Source: DATAUK01 sp036268295 (lineage in GTDB: Bacteria; Actinomycetota; Actinomycetes; JAFAQI01). From it: a DNA stretch of 64,000 nt. This document shows positions 27,021 to 36,018 of this stretch, piece by piece; position 1 is the stretch's first letter, and each line of letters starts with the position of its first letter. A model generated the notes under the pieces. It saw nothing but the letters and a program-made list of their open reading frames with translations. It ran no database searches and had not been told where the DNA came from. A program made the position numbers and the translations under genes. Location of the stretch: positions 1 to 64,000 of the forward strand of contig DATAUK010000036.1 in assembly GCA_036268295.1 (NCBI GenBank), given 5' to 3'.

Positions 27021-28037
27021 ATGAGACGACTCGCCGGATCTGCCGCTGCTGCTGTCCTTGTTGCCGTCGGCGGGATCGCGAGCGGTGCCGGCGCGGCTCC
27101 GGCTGCGGCCTCATCGGGTCACGCGGTGCAACGTCCGGTCGCCGGCACCCACTGCCGGGTGTTCCCGGCGAACAACGTCTGGAACGCCAACATCTCCAAG
27201 TTGCCGGTCAACAAGCGAAGCGCCCAGTGGGTGAAGAACATCGGCCGCTCCGACGACCTGCACCCCGACTTCGGTCCGTCGTTCGGCGCGCAGCCGGTGC
27301 CATACGGCATCCCGATCACGGCGGTCTCCGGCAGCCATCCCAGGGTGCACGTGAAGTTCATGTACTCCTCCGAGAGCGACCACGTGCGCTACCCGCTCGG
27401 CAAGGACACCAAGATCGAGGGCGGCCGGAATGCCTCCGGCGACCGGCACGCGATCGTCCTCGACAAGAAGACCTGCGTCGACTACGAGACCTGGCTGACC
27501 CGCGACACCAGACATGGCTGGACCGCCGGCTCCGGCGCGGTCTGGTCGTTGAAGACCAACAAGCTGCGCGAGAAGCCGAAGCTCAACCTTGGCCCGAACG
27601 GCCTGACCTCTGCCGACGCAGCCGGCCTGCCGATCCTTGCCGGCCTGTTGCGACCCAACGAGGTCAAGGCGGGGTACGTCGGTCACGCGATCCGGTTCAC
27701 CGCACCGGTCTCCTCCGAGCGCTTCATCTGGCCGGCCGAGCACGAGGCGGGCAGCAAGAAGAGCCGCAACTACCCACCGATGGGTGCGCGATTCCGCCTC
27801 AAGGCGAGCTTCCCGCTCGCCGGCTACAGCCGCGACACCAAGGTCGTGCTCCGCGCGATGAAGACGTTCGGCCTGATCCTCGCAGACAACGGCTCGCCGT
27901 GGTTTTTCCAAGGCTCGGCGAGCAACGCCTGGTCCAACCCGATGATCGAACAGCTCAAGACGATCCCGGCCTCGGCGTTCCAGGCCGTCGACGAGTCGAG
28001 CCTCGAGGTCTCACCGCACAGTGGCGAGGTGCGCTGA
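27021..28037 (+). CDS. Conserved secreted protein of unknown function
   Basis: This 338-residue protein has a clear signal peptide (MRRLAGSAAAAVLVAVGG, Ala-rich cleavage region near residue 33). The mature part begins with CRVFPANNVWNANISKLPV. Further conserved-looking blocks are HPDFGPSF, YGIPITAV, GDRHAIVLDKKTC, the Gly-Trp motif GWTAGSGAVW, LTSADAAGLPILAGLLR and ILADNGSPWFFQGS. I recall this series as a family of secreted actinobacterial and acidobacterial proteins without assigned function. The many His/Asp/Glu/Trp residues would suit a carbohydrate-active fold, but that is inference. ATG start; separate transcription unit from the acyl-CoA synthetase gene downstream. Confidence 0.7.
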   Translation: MRRLAGSAAAAVLVAVGGIASGAGAAPAAASSGHAVQRPVAGTHCRVFPANNVWNANISKLPVNKRSAQWVKNIGRSDDLHPDFGPSFGAQPVPYGIPITAVSGSHPRVHVKFMYSSESDHVRYPLGKDTKIEGGRNASGDRHAIVLDKKTCVDYETWLTRDTRHGWTAGSGAVWSLKTNKLREKPKLNLGPNGLTSADAAGLPILAGLLRPNEVKAGYVGHAIRFTAPVSSERFIWPAEHEAGSKKSRNYPPMGARFRLKASFPLAGYSRDTKVVLRAMKTFGLILADNGSPWFFQGSASNAWSNPMIEQLKTIPASAFQAVDESSLEVSPHSGEVR

Positions 28038-28076
28038 CCAGGTGACGTTTGGCGCGACTCGGGGCAGGATCTAGTT

Positions 28077-29717
28077 GTGACCACCGTCGCGTCCTACGCC
28101 GCCGGCACGAGCGCAGTGCCGCTGCTCGGCGAGACGATCGGTGACAACCTCGCACGCACCGCTGCGAGGGTGCCCGACTCGCTCGCGCTGATCGACTGCG
28201 CGACCGACCGGCGCTGGACGTATCGCGAGCTCGATGCCGCGGTCGACGCCCTCGCCACCGGCCTGCTCGGACTCGACCTGGAAGCCGGCGACCGGCTCGG
28301 CATCTGGGCGCCGAACTGCGCCGAGTGGGTGCTGGTGCAGTACGCGACCGCGCGGGTCGGCGTCGTAATGGTCAACATCAACCCTGCCTACCGGACCCGC
28401 GAGTTGACCTATGCGCTGAAGCAGTCGGGCTGCCGGCTTTTGGTGTCGGCGCCGGAGTTCAACACCTCGAACTACCGCGAGATGGTCGACGAGGTTCGCG
28501 GCGATCTGCCTGAGCTGGAGACCGTGATCTATCTCGGCACGTCGGCGTGGGACGACCTCGCCAACCGTGACGGATCAGCAGCGGCGTTGCGGGAGCGCGC
28601 CGCCACGCTGTCGCCGGATGACCCGATCAACATCCAGTACACCAGCGGCACCACCGGGTTTCCCAAGGGCGCGACGCTGAGCCACCACAACATCGTGAAC
28701 AACGGGTTCTTCATCGGCGAGGGCTGCCGATACACCGAAGCCGACCGGGTCTGCATCCCGGTGCCCTTCTATCACTGCTTCGGCATGGTGCTCGGCAATC
28801 TCGCCGTGACCACCCACGGCGGCGCGATCGTGATTCCGGCGCCGGGCTTCGCCCCCGCGCTGACACTGCAGGCAGTGCAGACCGAGAAGTGCACCTCGCT
28901 GTACGGCGTACCGACGATGTTCATTGCCGAGCTGGCGCTGCCGGACTTCGCCAGCTACGACCTCAGCTCGCTGCGCACCGGCATCATGGCCGGCTCGCCG
29001 TGCCCGGTCGAGGTCATGAAGCGCGTCGTCACCGAGATGCACATGGCCGAGGTGACGATCTGTTATGGCATGACCGAGACCTCGCCGGTGTCGACGCAGA
29101 CACGGGCCGACGACGACCTCGATCGCCGGGTGTCGACGGTCGGCCGGGTCCACCCGTTCGTCGAGGTGAAGGTGGTCGACCCGGAGACCGGCCTCACTGT
29201 CGCCCGCGGCGAGCCAGGTGAGCTCTGCACCCGCGGCTACTCGGTGATGCTCGGCTACTGGTCCGATCCGCAGCGCACCGCGGAGGTCATCGACGCCGCT
29301 CGCTGGATGCACACCGGCGATCTGGCCACGATGGACGACGAGGGCTACCTCAATATCGTCGGGCGGATCAAGGACATGGTGATCCGCGGCGGCGAGAACG
29401 TCTACCCGCGCGAGGTCGAGGAGTTTCTCTACAGCCATCCGGCGATCGCCGACGTACAGGTCGTCGGCGTGCCGGATGAGAAGTACGGCGAGGAGCTCTG
29501 CGCCTGGATCGTGGTACGGGATGGCCAGAACATCACCGAGGAGCAGGTGCGCGAATTCTGCGCCGGCCGGCTGGCGCACTTCAAGGTGCCGCGCTACGTG
29601 ATGGTCGTGGCCGAGTTTCCGATGACCGTGACGGGCAAGGTGCAGAAGTTCAAGATGCGCGAGGCCTCGATCGAGCGGCTCGGTCTGGAGCGGGCGGCGA
29701 GCGATATCACCGCGTAA
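28077..29717 (+). CDS. fadD: AMP-binding acyl-CoA synthetase (FadD/ACSF2-like)
   Basis: This 546-residue adenylate-forming enzyme would activate a medium- or long-chain fatty acid to acyl-CoA. Motifs in order: P-loop INIQYTSGTTGFPKGATLS, CYGMTETSPVS (A5), MHTGDLATMDDEGYL (A7), GRIKDMVIRGGENVYPREVE (A8) and the C-terminal catalytic lysine in MTVTGKVQKFKM. Length is typical. The GTG start has CAGGAT six bases upstream, so it may be leaderless. It is followed by two MMPL-type exporters in the same direction, an arrangement like fadD-mmpL pairs that make and export lipids. No polyketide synthase is present. Confidence 0.9.
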   Translation: MTTVASYAAGTSAVPLLGETIGDNLARTAARVPDSLALIDCATDRRWTYRELDAAVDALATGLLGLDLEAGDRLGIWAPNCAEWVLVQYATARVGVVMVNINPAYRTRELTYALKQSGCRLLVSAPEFNTSNYREMVDEVRGDLPELETVIYLGTSAWDDLANRDGSAAALRERAATLSPDDPINIQYTSGTTGFPKGATLSHHNIVNNGFFIGEGCRYTEADRVCIPVPFYHCFGMVLGNLAVTTHGGAIVIPAPGFAPALTLQAVQTEKCTSLYGVPTMFIAELALPDFASYDLSSLRTGIMAGSPCPVEVMKRVVTEMHMAEVTICYGMTETSPVSTQTRADDDLDRRVSTVGRVHPFVEVKVVDPETGLTVARGEPGELCTRGYSVMLGYWSDPQRTAEVIDAARWMHTGDLATMDDEGYLNIVGRIKDMVIRGGENVYPREVEEFLYSHPAIADVQVVGVPDEKYGEELCAWIVVRDGQNITEEQVREFCAGRLAHFKVPRYVMVVAEFPMTVTGKVQKFKMREASIERLGLERAASDITA

Positions 29718-29827
29718 CCGCGGGGCAGCGGCGGGTCGGCGTTAATTCGGTGGCTTCGACAAGCGAGACTGGTAGCACGGAGCAAGCACCACAAATCCCA
29801 AGCAGACCATGAGGGGTCTCGTCTGTC

Positions 29828-32134
29828 ATGCACGCCGCGTATTCGGCCCTAGGCCGCTTCACCGTCCGCTACCGCTGGCTGGTCCTGCTGAGCTGGCTGG
29901 TCGTGATCATCGGCTCGTTCTTCGTCTTCCCGTCGCTGAACAGCGTGGTCAAGGCCAACAACTCCGACTTCCTGCCGAAGAAGGCGCCGAGCGAGATCGC
30001 CAGCGAGCTGGCTTCCCCGCTGCAGAACTCCAACTTCACTCCGGTGCCGATCGTCGTGTCCGCCACCAGCGGCAAGCTCACCGCCGCGGACGCGCCGTAC
30101 GTTCAGTCGCTCATCACCGCGCTCGGCAAGGTCAACCACGTGAAGCAGGTGCGCGACCTCGGCAGCTCGCCGGACGGCGTCGCGAACCAGATCCAGACAT
30201 TGGCCGACATCAACCTCGGGCAGGACGGTCCGTCCAAGACGCTGGTTGACGACCTCACGACTGCGGTCAAGTCGGTCCGGGCCCCGCCCGGAGTCCGAAC
30301 CAATGTTGCCGGCCAGCTCGCCGACCAGATCGCGAACGAGGAGAAGTCCGGCAACACCGCGAACAAGATCCAGTTCCTGACGCTGATCTTCATCTTCCTC
30401 CTGCTCGTGCTGATCTTCCGTTCGCCGCTCGCTCCACTGATCACGCTGCTGCCGGCGTTGCTGATCAGCTTGTTCGCCGGCCGGGTCGTCGCCGAGCTCA
30501 CCCATGCCGGGCTACAGGTCTCGTCGCTGTCCCAGATCATGCTGATCATCCTGGTCCTCGGTGCCGGCACCGACTATGCGTTGTTCCTGATCTTCCGGGT
30601 GCGTGAGGAGATCAGATCCGGCTTGCCGCCGCGCGAGGCGATCGTGCGTTCGGTCGAGCGGGTGGGTGAGTCGATCACGTTCTCGGCCAGCACCGTGATC
30701 GCGGCGCTGCTCACCCTGCTCGCCGCGACGTTCGGCATCTACTCGAGTCTCGGCGCACCGCTCGCGATCGCGATCTTCCTGATGCTGCTTGCCGGCCTCA
30801 CGCTGTTGCCGGCGCTGCTCGCGATCTTCGGTCGAGCCGTGTTCTGGCCGATCAAGCTCAAACCGGAGGTGGCCGGCCAGCCTCCGCTGTGGGGACGGGT
30901 CGCGGGCCGGGTCATCGCCCGCCCGGTCGTCACGCTCGTGGTCGGCATCCTCGCATTCGGCGGACTGTCAGTTGCGGTTCTCGGCTACACCGCAGCCGGC
31001 TTCGGCAACTCGGTCGCGGCGCCTAACGGCTCGGCCGCCAAGGCAGGCGACGACGTCCTCACAGCCCATTTCCCCAAGGCTGCCGCCAATCCCACTAACG
31101 TGATCTTCAAGTTCAACCAGCCGGTGTGGACCCAACCTGCCGAGCTCGACCAGGCGCAGACCCTGCTGTCCAAGGCGTCGGTGTTCAACCAGGTCACCGG
31201 CCCCACCACACCCAACGGGGCGCAGCTCGGAGGTACGGCGTACCAGCGGCTTCACAACGAGATCGCAAAAGCCGTGCCGCTCGGCGACCCGCGCAAGCTG
31301 CCAGCCGTTCAGCCGGCCGGTGTCAACCTGCCGGCGGCGGACTATGCCTTGTATCGCTCCGAGGCCAACTATGTGAGTCGCAACGGCGAGACCGTGCAGT
31401 ATCTGGCCAGCCTCACGGTGGGCGACCCGGCGTCGACCAAGGCGCTGCACACCGTGCCGCAGATCCGGACCGAGGTCTACGCGGTCGGGGCGCAGGTGCA
31501 CGCAGCGCAGACTGCGGTCGGCGGCGAGGCGCCGGCCTTCTATGACATCGCGGCGACCTCCGATCACGACCTCAAGACCGTCATCCCGATCGCGATCGTG
31601 ATCATCGCGATCCTGCTCGCGCTGGTGATGCGAAGCCTGGTCGCGCCGCTGTATCTGATCGTGTCGGTCGCGCTGTCCTACTGCGCGGCGCTCGGGCTGT
31701 GTGTCCTGGTCTTCCAGAAGCTCGCTGGCCACGGCGGGCTGACGTTCTTCTTACCGTTCCTGATGTTCATCTTCCTGCTGGCATTGGGCGAGGACTACAA
31801 CATCCTCGTCATGACCCGGATCCGCGAGGAGGCGCACGACGTACCGCTGCGCGAGGCGGTGCGCCACGCCGTCGGTGCGACCGGTTCGACGGTGACCAGC
31901 GCCGGTCTGGTGCTGGCGGGCACCTTTGCGGTGTTTGCTGTCGTCGGGAGCCAGATGCCGGGCGGTCAGCAGTTCGCCGACCTCGGCGCCGGCCTGGCGA
32001 TCGGCATCCTGATGGACACCTTCTTGGTCAGGACGCTGCTCGTGCCCTCGACGGTGGCGATCCTCGGCCGCTGGAACTGGTGGCCGAGCGACCTGCACGA
32101 CCGTCACAAGGACACGCCGGAGCAGCCGGCATAA
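29828..32134 (+). CDS. MMPL family (RND superfamily) membrane transporter
   Basis: This 768-residue protein has the twin MMPL layout: one N-terminal span, a large extracytoplasmic loop (residues about 45-185), five spans, a second loop (about 400-590) and five more spans. The proton-relay type segments GAGTDYALFLIFRVREE and LALGEDYNILVMTRIREE carry the paired Asp-Tyr motifs of MmpL transporters. Such proteins export lipids or siderophores. It lies 110 bases downstream of the acyl-CoA synthetase and 37 bases before a second MMPL gene, so all three probably handle a common lipid. ATG start. Confidence 0.9.
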   Translation: MHAAYSALGRFTVRYRWLVLLSWLVVIIGSFFVFPSLNSVVKANNSDFLPKKAPSEIASELASPLQNSNFTPVPIVVSATSGKLTAADAPYVQSLITALGKVNHVKQVRDLGSSPDGVANQIQTLADINLGQDGPSKTLVDDLTTAVKSVRAPPGVRTNVAGQLADQIANEEKSGNTANKIQFLTLIFIFLLLVLIFRSPLAPLITLLPALLISLFAGRVVAELTHAGLQVSSLSQIMLIILVLGAGTDYALFLIFRVREEIRSGLPPREAIVRSVERVGESITFSASTVIAALLTLLAATFGIYSSLGAPLAIAIFLMLLAGLTLLPALLAIFGRAVFWPIKLKPEVAGQPPLWGRVAGRVIARPVVTLVVGILAFGGLSVAVLGYTAAGFGNSVAAPNGSAAKAGDDVLTAHFPKAAANPTNVIFKFNQPVWTQPAELDQAQTLLSKASVFNQVTGPTTPNGAQLGGTAYQRLHNEIAKAVPLGDPRKLPAVQPAGVNLPAADYALYRSEANYVSRNGETVQYLASLTVGDPASTKALHTVPQIRTEVYAVGAQVHAAQTAVGGEAPAFYDIAATSDHDLKTVIPIAIVIIAILLALVMRSLVAPLYLIVSVALSYCAALGLCVLVFQKLAGHGGLTFFLPFLMFIFLLALGEDYNILVMTRIREEAHDVPLREAVRHAVGATGSTVTSAGLVLAGTFAVFAVVGSQMPGGQQFADLGAGLAIGILMDTFLVRTLLVPSTVAILGRWNWWPSDLHDRHKDTPEQPA

Positions 32135-32171
32135 CGCAGCCGGGGCCGTCGTCGGCCACACTGATGGTCTT

Positions 32172-34373
32172 GTGAGTTCCCTTGCTCGCTGGTGCTATCG
32201 CCGCCGCTGGATCGTGTTGTCCGCCTGGTTGGTCGCATTGCTTGTGAGCCTCGGCTTGTCGTTCGCAGTCGGCTCCCACTACGACAACGACTTCAGCCTG
32301 CCCGGCACCGACAGCCAGCGGGCAGCCGATCTGCTCAGCGCCAGCTTCCCGGCGCGGTCCGGCGATCTCGACACAATCGTGCTGCAGAGCCACCCCGGAA
32401 CGCTCACCGATCCGTCGACCCGCGCGAGGGTGACCGCGATGCTCGCCGAGGTCGCGGCGCTGCCGCACGTGTCCGGAGTCGTCTCGCCATACACCGCGCA
32501 GGGCGCCGGTCAGCTCGACCAGAGCGCCACGATCGGGTACGCCAACGTGGCGTTCGACGAGTCCGGTGTCGACCTTCCGACCGGTGCGATCAACCAGGTC
32601 ATCACGACCGCGCTCGCGATCCGGTCGCCCAGCCTTCAGGTAGCACTCGGTGGTCAGGCGATCGGCGTCGTGAAGCAGCCCGGCATCGGCGCGGCGGAGT
32701 TCGCCGGTGTCCTGGCCGCGGCGATCATCCTGTTCCTGGCGTTCGGATCGGTGCGTGGCATGGTCCTGCCGCTGATCACGGCGTTGGTAGCGGTGGGCAT
32801 GGGTACGTCGCTGATCGCCTTGCTCTCACACGGCATCACGGTGGCGCCGTTCGCGACCGAGCTCGCCAGCCTGATCGGGATCGGCGTCGGCATCGACTAT
32901 GCGCTGTTCATCGTCAGCCGCCATCGCAACAACCTGCTCCACGGCATGGAATCCGAGGATTCGGTCGCCGCGGCGCTCAACACCTCTGGCCGGGCCGTGC
33001 TGTTCGCCGGCGCGACCGTCTGTGTCGCACTGCTCGGGCTGATCCTGCTGGGCGTGACGCTGCTGGTTGGTGTCTCTCTCGGCGCTGCGATCACCGTCGC
33101 CCTGACGATGCTCACCTCGCTCACCCTGCTGCCGGCGTTGCTTGGCTTCATGGGTCCGAGGGTGCTCGGTCGTCGCCGGCTTTCCCGGCTTCAGCGCAAC
33201 GGGCCCGACGACAGCCACGTCACCGGGCGATGGCTGAGCTGGGCGCGGATCGTCGACCGGCGTCGAGCGGTGCTGGCGATCGTTGCGACCGCGGTCATCG
33301 TGTTGATCGGCCTGCCGGCTCTCGCGCTTCGGCTCGGAGCGAGTGATCAGGGCAACGACCCGAAGAGCCTCACCACCCGACAGGCCTACGATCTGCTCGC
33401 CGAAGGCTTCGGTCCGGGCTTCAACGGGCCGCTGGAGATCACGGTCGCGCTCAGCTCGCCGGGAGACGCCGCAACGTTGGCGCCGCTTTCGGCAACGATC
33501 AAGAAGACACCGGGAGTCGTCACCGTGAGTCCGGTCACGGTCGCCGCCAACCACACGACGGCGGTGTTCAGCGTGGTGCCATACGGCGCCCCCGAGGACG
33601 CCACGACGGCGACGCTGGTGAATCGGCTTCGCCACCGGGTGATCCCGGCCGCGATCGCCGGCACCACGATCCGAGCCGCCTACGTCGGCGGCAACACCGC
33701 CGGCTTCATCGACTTCGCGCACGTGCTGTCAACCAAGCTGCCGTTGTTCGTCGGCGTGGTCATCGCGGTCGCGTTCCTGTTGCTGCTGCTCGCATTCCGC
33801 AGCCTCGTCATCCCGGTAGTCGCGTCGATCATGAACGTCCTGGCTGCGGCAGCGTCGTTCGGTCTGCTGGTCTTCGTCTTCCAGCAAGGCCACCTCGGCT
33901 CACTGTTCAGCATCGGCCGTCCCGGGCCGATCGATGCGTTCCTTCCGGTGATGCTGTTCGCGATCCTGTTCGGGCTCTCGATGGACTACCAGGTGTTCCT
34001 GGTGAGCCGGATGCACGAGGAATGGATCCACACCGACGACAACCAGCGGGCTGTGACGGTCGGGCAGGCCGAGACCGGCCGGGTGATCACCGCGGCGGCC
34101 AGCATTATGATCGTGGTCTTCATGGCGTTCGTCTTCGCCGGTCAGCGGGTGATCGGAGAGTTCGGTCTCGGGCTCTCCGGTGCGGTGCTGCTGGATGCGT
34201 TTGTGCTCCGCACCGTGCTGGTGCCGGCGATCATGCACGGTCTCGGCCGCTCGAACTGGTACCTACCCGGCTGGCTCGACCGGGTCCTGCCGCACCTCAG
34301 TATCGACCCACCGGACGCAGCCGACTACATCGACGTGATCCTCGACGAGCCGGCCGGCGTCGTACCTGGCTGA
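32172..34373 (+). CDS. MMPL family (RND superfamily) membrane transporter
   Basis: This 733-residue protein is a second MMPL exporter with the same two-half topology. Half one carries IGIGVGIDYALFIVSRHRNN and half two LFGLSMDYQVFLVSRMHEEW, both with the Asp-Tyr relay motif. Extracytoplasmic loops cover about residues 35-170 and 390-530. It differs clearly in sequence from the upstream paralogue, so it is not a recent duplicate. GTG start 37 bases after the first transporter. The two may act together or export different lipids. Immediately downstream lies a decayed response-regulator gene. Confidence 0.9.
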   Translation: MSSLARWCYRRRWIVLSAWLVALLVSLGLSFAVGSHYDNDFSLPGTDSQRAADLLSASFPARSGDLDTIVLQSHPGTLTDPSTRARVTAMLAEVAALPHVSGVVSPYTAQGAGQLDQSATIGYANVAFDESGVDLPTGAINQVITTALAIRSPSLQVALGGQAIGVVKQPGIGAAEFAGVLAAAIILFLAFGSVRGMVLPLITALVAVGMGTSLIALLSHGITVAPFATELASLIGIGVGIDYALFIVSRHRNNLLHGMESEDSVAAALNTSGRAVLFAGATVCVALLGLILLGVTLLVGVSLGAAITVALTMLTSLTLLPALLGFMGPRVLGRRRLSRLQRNGPDDSHVTGRWLSWARIVDRRRAVLAIVATAVIVLIGLPALALRLGASDQGNDPKSLTTRQAYDLLAEGFGPGFNGPLEITVALSSPGDAATLAPLSATIKKTPGVVTVSPVTVAANHTTAVFSVVPYGAPEDATTATLVNRLRHRVIPAAIAGTTIRAAYVGGNTAGFIDFAHVLSTKLPLFVGVVIAVAFLLLLLAFRSLVIPVVASIMNVLAAAASFGLLVFVFQQGHLGSLFSIGRPGPIDAFLPVMLFAILFGLSMDYQVFLVSRMHEEWIHTDDNQRAVTVGQAETGRVITAAASIMIVVFMAFVFAGQRVIGEFGLGLSGAVLLDAFVLRTVLVPAIMHGLGRSNWYLPGWLDRVLPHLSIDPPDAADYIDVILDEPAGVVPG

Positions 34374-34425
34374 GCTCAGGCGGTGCTCGCCTGCGGACGC
34401 AACGCCAGGCCGGCAGGTTGCGGCC

Positions 34426-34709
34426 CGAGCCGCCAGCCTGCTCGACCTCAACATGCCGGTTCTCGACGGCGTCGAGACCACGACGATTCTGACCGCGAAG
34501 TACCCGCAGGTCGCGGTCGATTCTTACGACGTACGTCGACGACGCGACTGACCAGCCGCGAGGCCGAGATCCTCCAGCTGCTCGCAAGCGGCATGACCAA
34601 CCCGGAGATCGCCGACGCGCTGGTGCTAAGTGGTCACACCATCAAGACCCACATCAATCACAACCTCACCAAGACCGGCTCGCGGGATCGCGCCGCCGCG
34701 ACCCGCTAG
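34426..34709 (+). pseudogene. LuxR/NarL-type response regulator, remnant
   Basis: Two fragments of a NarL-type regulator are visible. In one frame, LLDLNMPVLDGVETTTILTA is the phospho-acceptor loop and helix of a receiver domain and ends at TGA 34549-34551. In another frame, LTSREAEILQLLASGMTN with IADALVLSGHTIKTHINHN is the LuxR helix-turn-helix, ending at 34709. The receiver N-terminus and the linker between the domains are missing, so there is at least one frameshift plus deletions. No partner histidine kinase is adjacent. It is unlikely to be functional. Confidence 0.75.
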
Positions 34710-34739
34710 GTCCAGGAGCACGATCTGATCTGAGAGCGC

Positions 34740-35993
34740 TCAGACGCCCCAGTCGTAGCGAAGCGGCAAGCCGGAGGTGCCGTGGTCGTCGACCCGGACT
34801 CCGACCACCTGGTGCAACTCGATCGTGCGGCGCTCGAAGCCCAGCCGTGAGCCGGCCATGTAGAGCGCCCAGACCTTCGCCCGGCCGAGGCCGACCTCCT
34901 TGACCGCCTCGTCCCAGTGGTCGTTGAGGTTGTCGCACCAGCCGTGCAGCGTCTTTGCGTAGTGCTCGCGCAGGTTCTCCTCGTGGCGGATCTCGAAGCC
35001 GTTGTCCTGCATCGCCGAGATGATCCGGCCGACGCCTTCGAGCTCGCCGTCGGGGAAGACGTACCGGTCGATGAAGCCGCGGATGTGCACCCGCTCGGTG
35101 GTCGTCGGGCGGGTGATGCAGTGGTTCATCAGCCGGCCCTGCGGCTCGAGCTTCGAACGCAGGAAGCTGAAGTAGGACCCGAGGTTCGCGGCGCCGATGT
35201 GCTCGGTCAGGCCGATCGAGGAGATCGCATCGAAACTCGACTCCCGGACATCGCGGTAGTCGCAGAACCGCACCTCGGCGACATCGCTGAGGCCGTCCTC
35301 GGCGATCGCCTTGGCGGCCCACTCGGCCTGCTGGCGGGACAGCGTGACACCCAACGCGCGTACGCCGTAGTGCTTCGCGGCGTGGCGGACCATGCCGCCC
35401 CAACCGCAACCGACGTCGAGCAGGCGCATGCCGGGCTTGAGGGCAAGCTTGCGCGCGACCAGGTCGTACTTGTGCTCCTGCGCCTCCTCCAGCGTCGAGT
35501 CCTCGGTCGGATAGCAGGCGCAGGTGTAGGTCATCGATGGCCCGAGCACCCACTCGTAGAACGTGTTGGACACGTCGTAGTGATGGCTGATCGCCTCGGC
35601 GTCACGCGCCTTGGAGTGCCGGAAGCCGTCCCGCAGCCGTCGCACGCTGTACTCCTCGCTCGGCGGGTCCACCCAGCGAAGCGCCTTCGGGTCGAGGTTG
35701 CGAAGCACCTCGAGGCGATCGGACCACGACAGCCTCCCGACCCGGTCGCTCCACAGCAGCGACAGCGCCTCGTAGAGATCACCCTCGATCTCGAGCTCGC
35801 CGCCGATGAACGCGCGCGCCATGCCCAGTGAGCTCGGCGCGGTGATCAGATAAGACAGCGCCGCGGGCGAGCTCAGCGTGATCTTCACGTCCGCGCCGGG
35901 GGGCCCGGCGGTGCTGCCGTCGTAGGCAGCGACCCGAAGAGCGGGGCGACCGAGTGCCTGCGACACGACGTCGGCGATCGGCTTGCGGGGCAT
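34740..35993 (-). CDS. tmsB: CFA-type SAM methyltransferase, probable 10-methyl fatty acid synthase subunit
   Basis: About 417 residues of the cyclopropane-fatty-acyl-phospholipid synthase family. Visible are SHHYDVSNTFYEWVLGPSM, the SAM motif LLDVGCGWGGMVRHAAKHYG, TLSRQQAEWA, the active-site region SIGLTEHIG and a C-terminal NDHWDEAVKEVGLGRAKVW. The upstream gene of the same operon is an FAD-linked reductase. This methyltransferase plus reductase pair is the known arrangement (TmsB/TmsA, or BfaB/BfaA in mycobacteria) that converts oleoyl phospholipids to 10-methylstearate. Of two adjacent ATGs I use 35993, which has AGGAG five bases upstream. A long upstream open frame to 36266 is noise over the neighbour. 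Confidence 0.8.
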   Translation of the reverse strand: MPRKPIADVVSQALGRPALRVAAYDGSTAGPPGADVKITLSSPAALSYLITAPSSLGMARAFIGGELEIEGDLYEALSLLWSDRVGRLSWSDRLEVLRNLDPKALRWVDPPSEEYSVRRLRDGFRHSKARDAEAISHHYDVSNTFYEWVLGPSMTYTCACYPTEDSTLEEAQEHKYDLVARKLALKPGMRLLDVGCGWGGMVRHAAKHYGVRALGVTLSRQQAEWAAKAIAEDGLSDVAEVRFCDYRDVRESSFDAISSIGLTEHIGAANLGSYFSFLRSKLEPQGRLMNHCITRPTTTERVHIRGFIDRYVFPDGELEGVGRIISAMQDNGFEIRHEENLREHYAKTLHGWCDNLNDHWDEAVKEVGLGRAKVWALYMAGSRLGFERRTIELHQVVGVRVDDHGTSGLPLRYDWGV

Positions 35994-36018
35994 CATCTCT
36001 CCTGAAGTTGACGCAACA

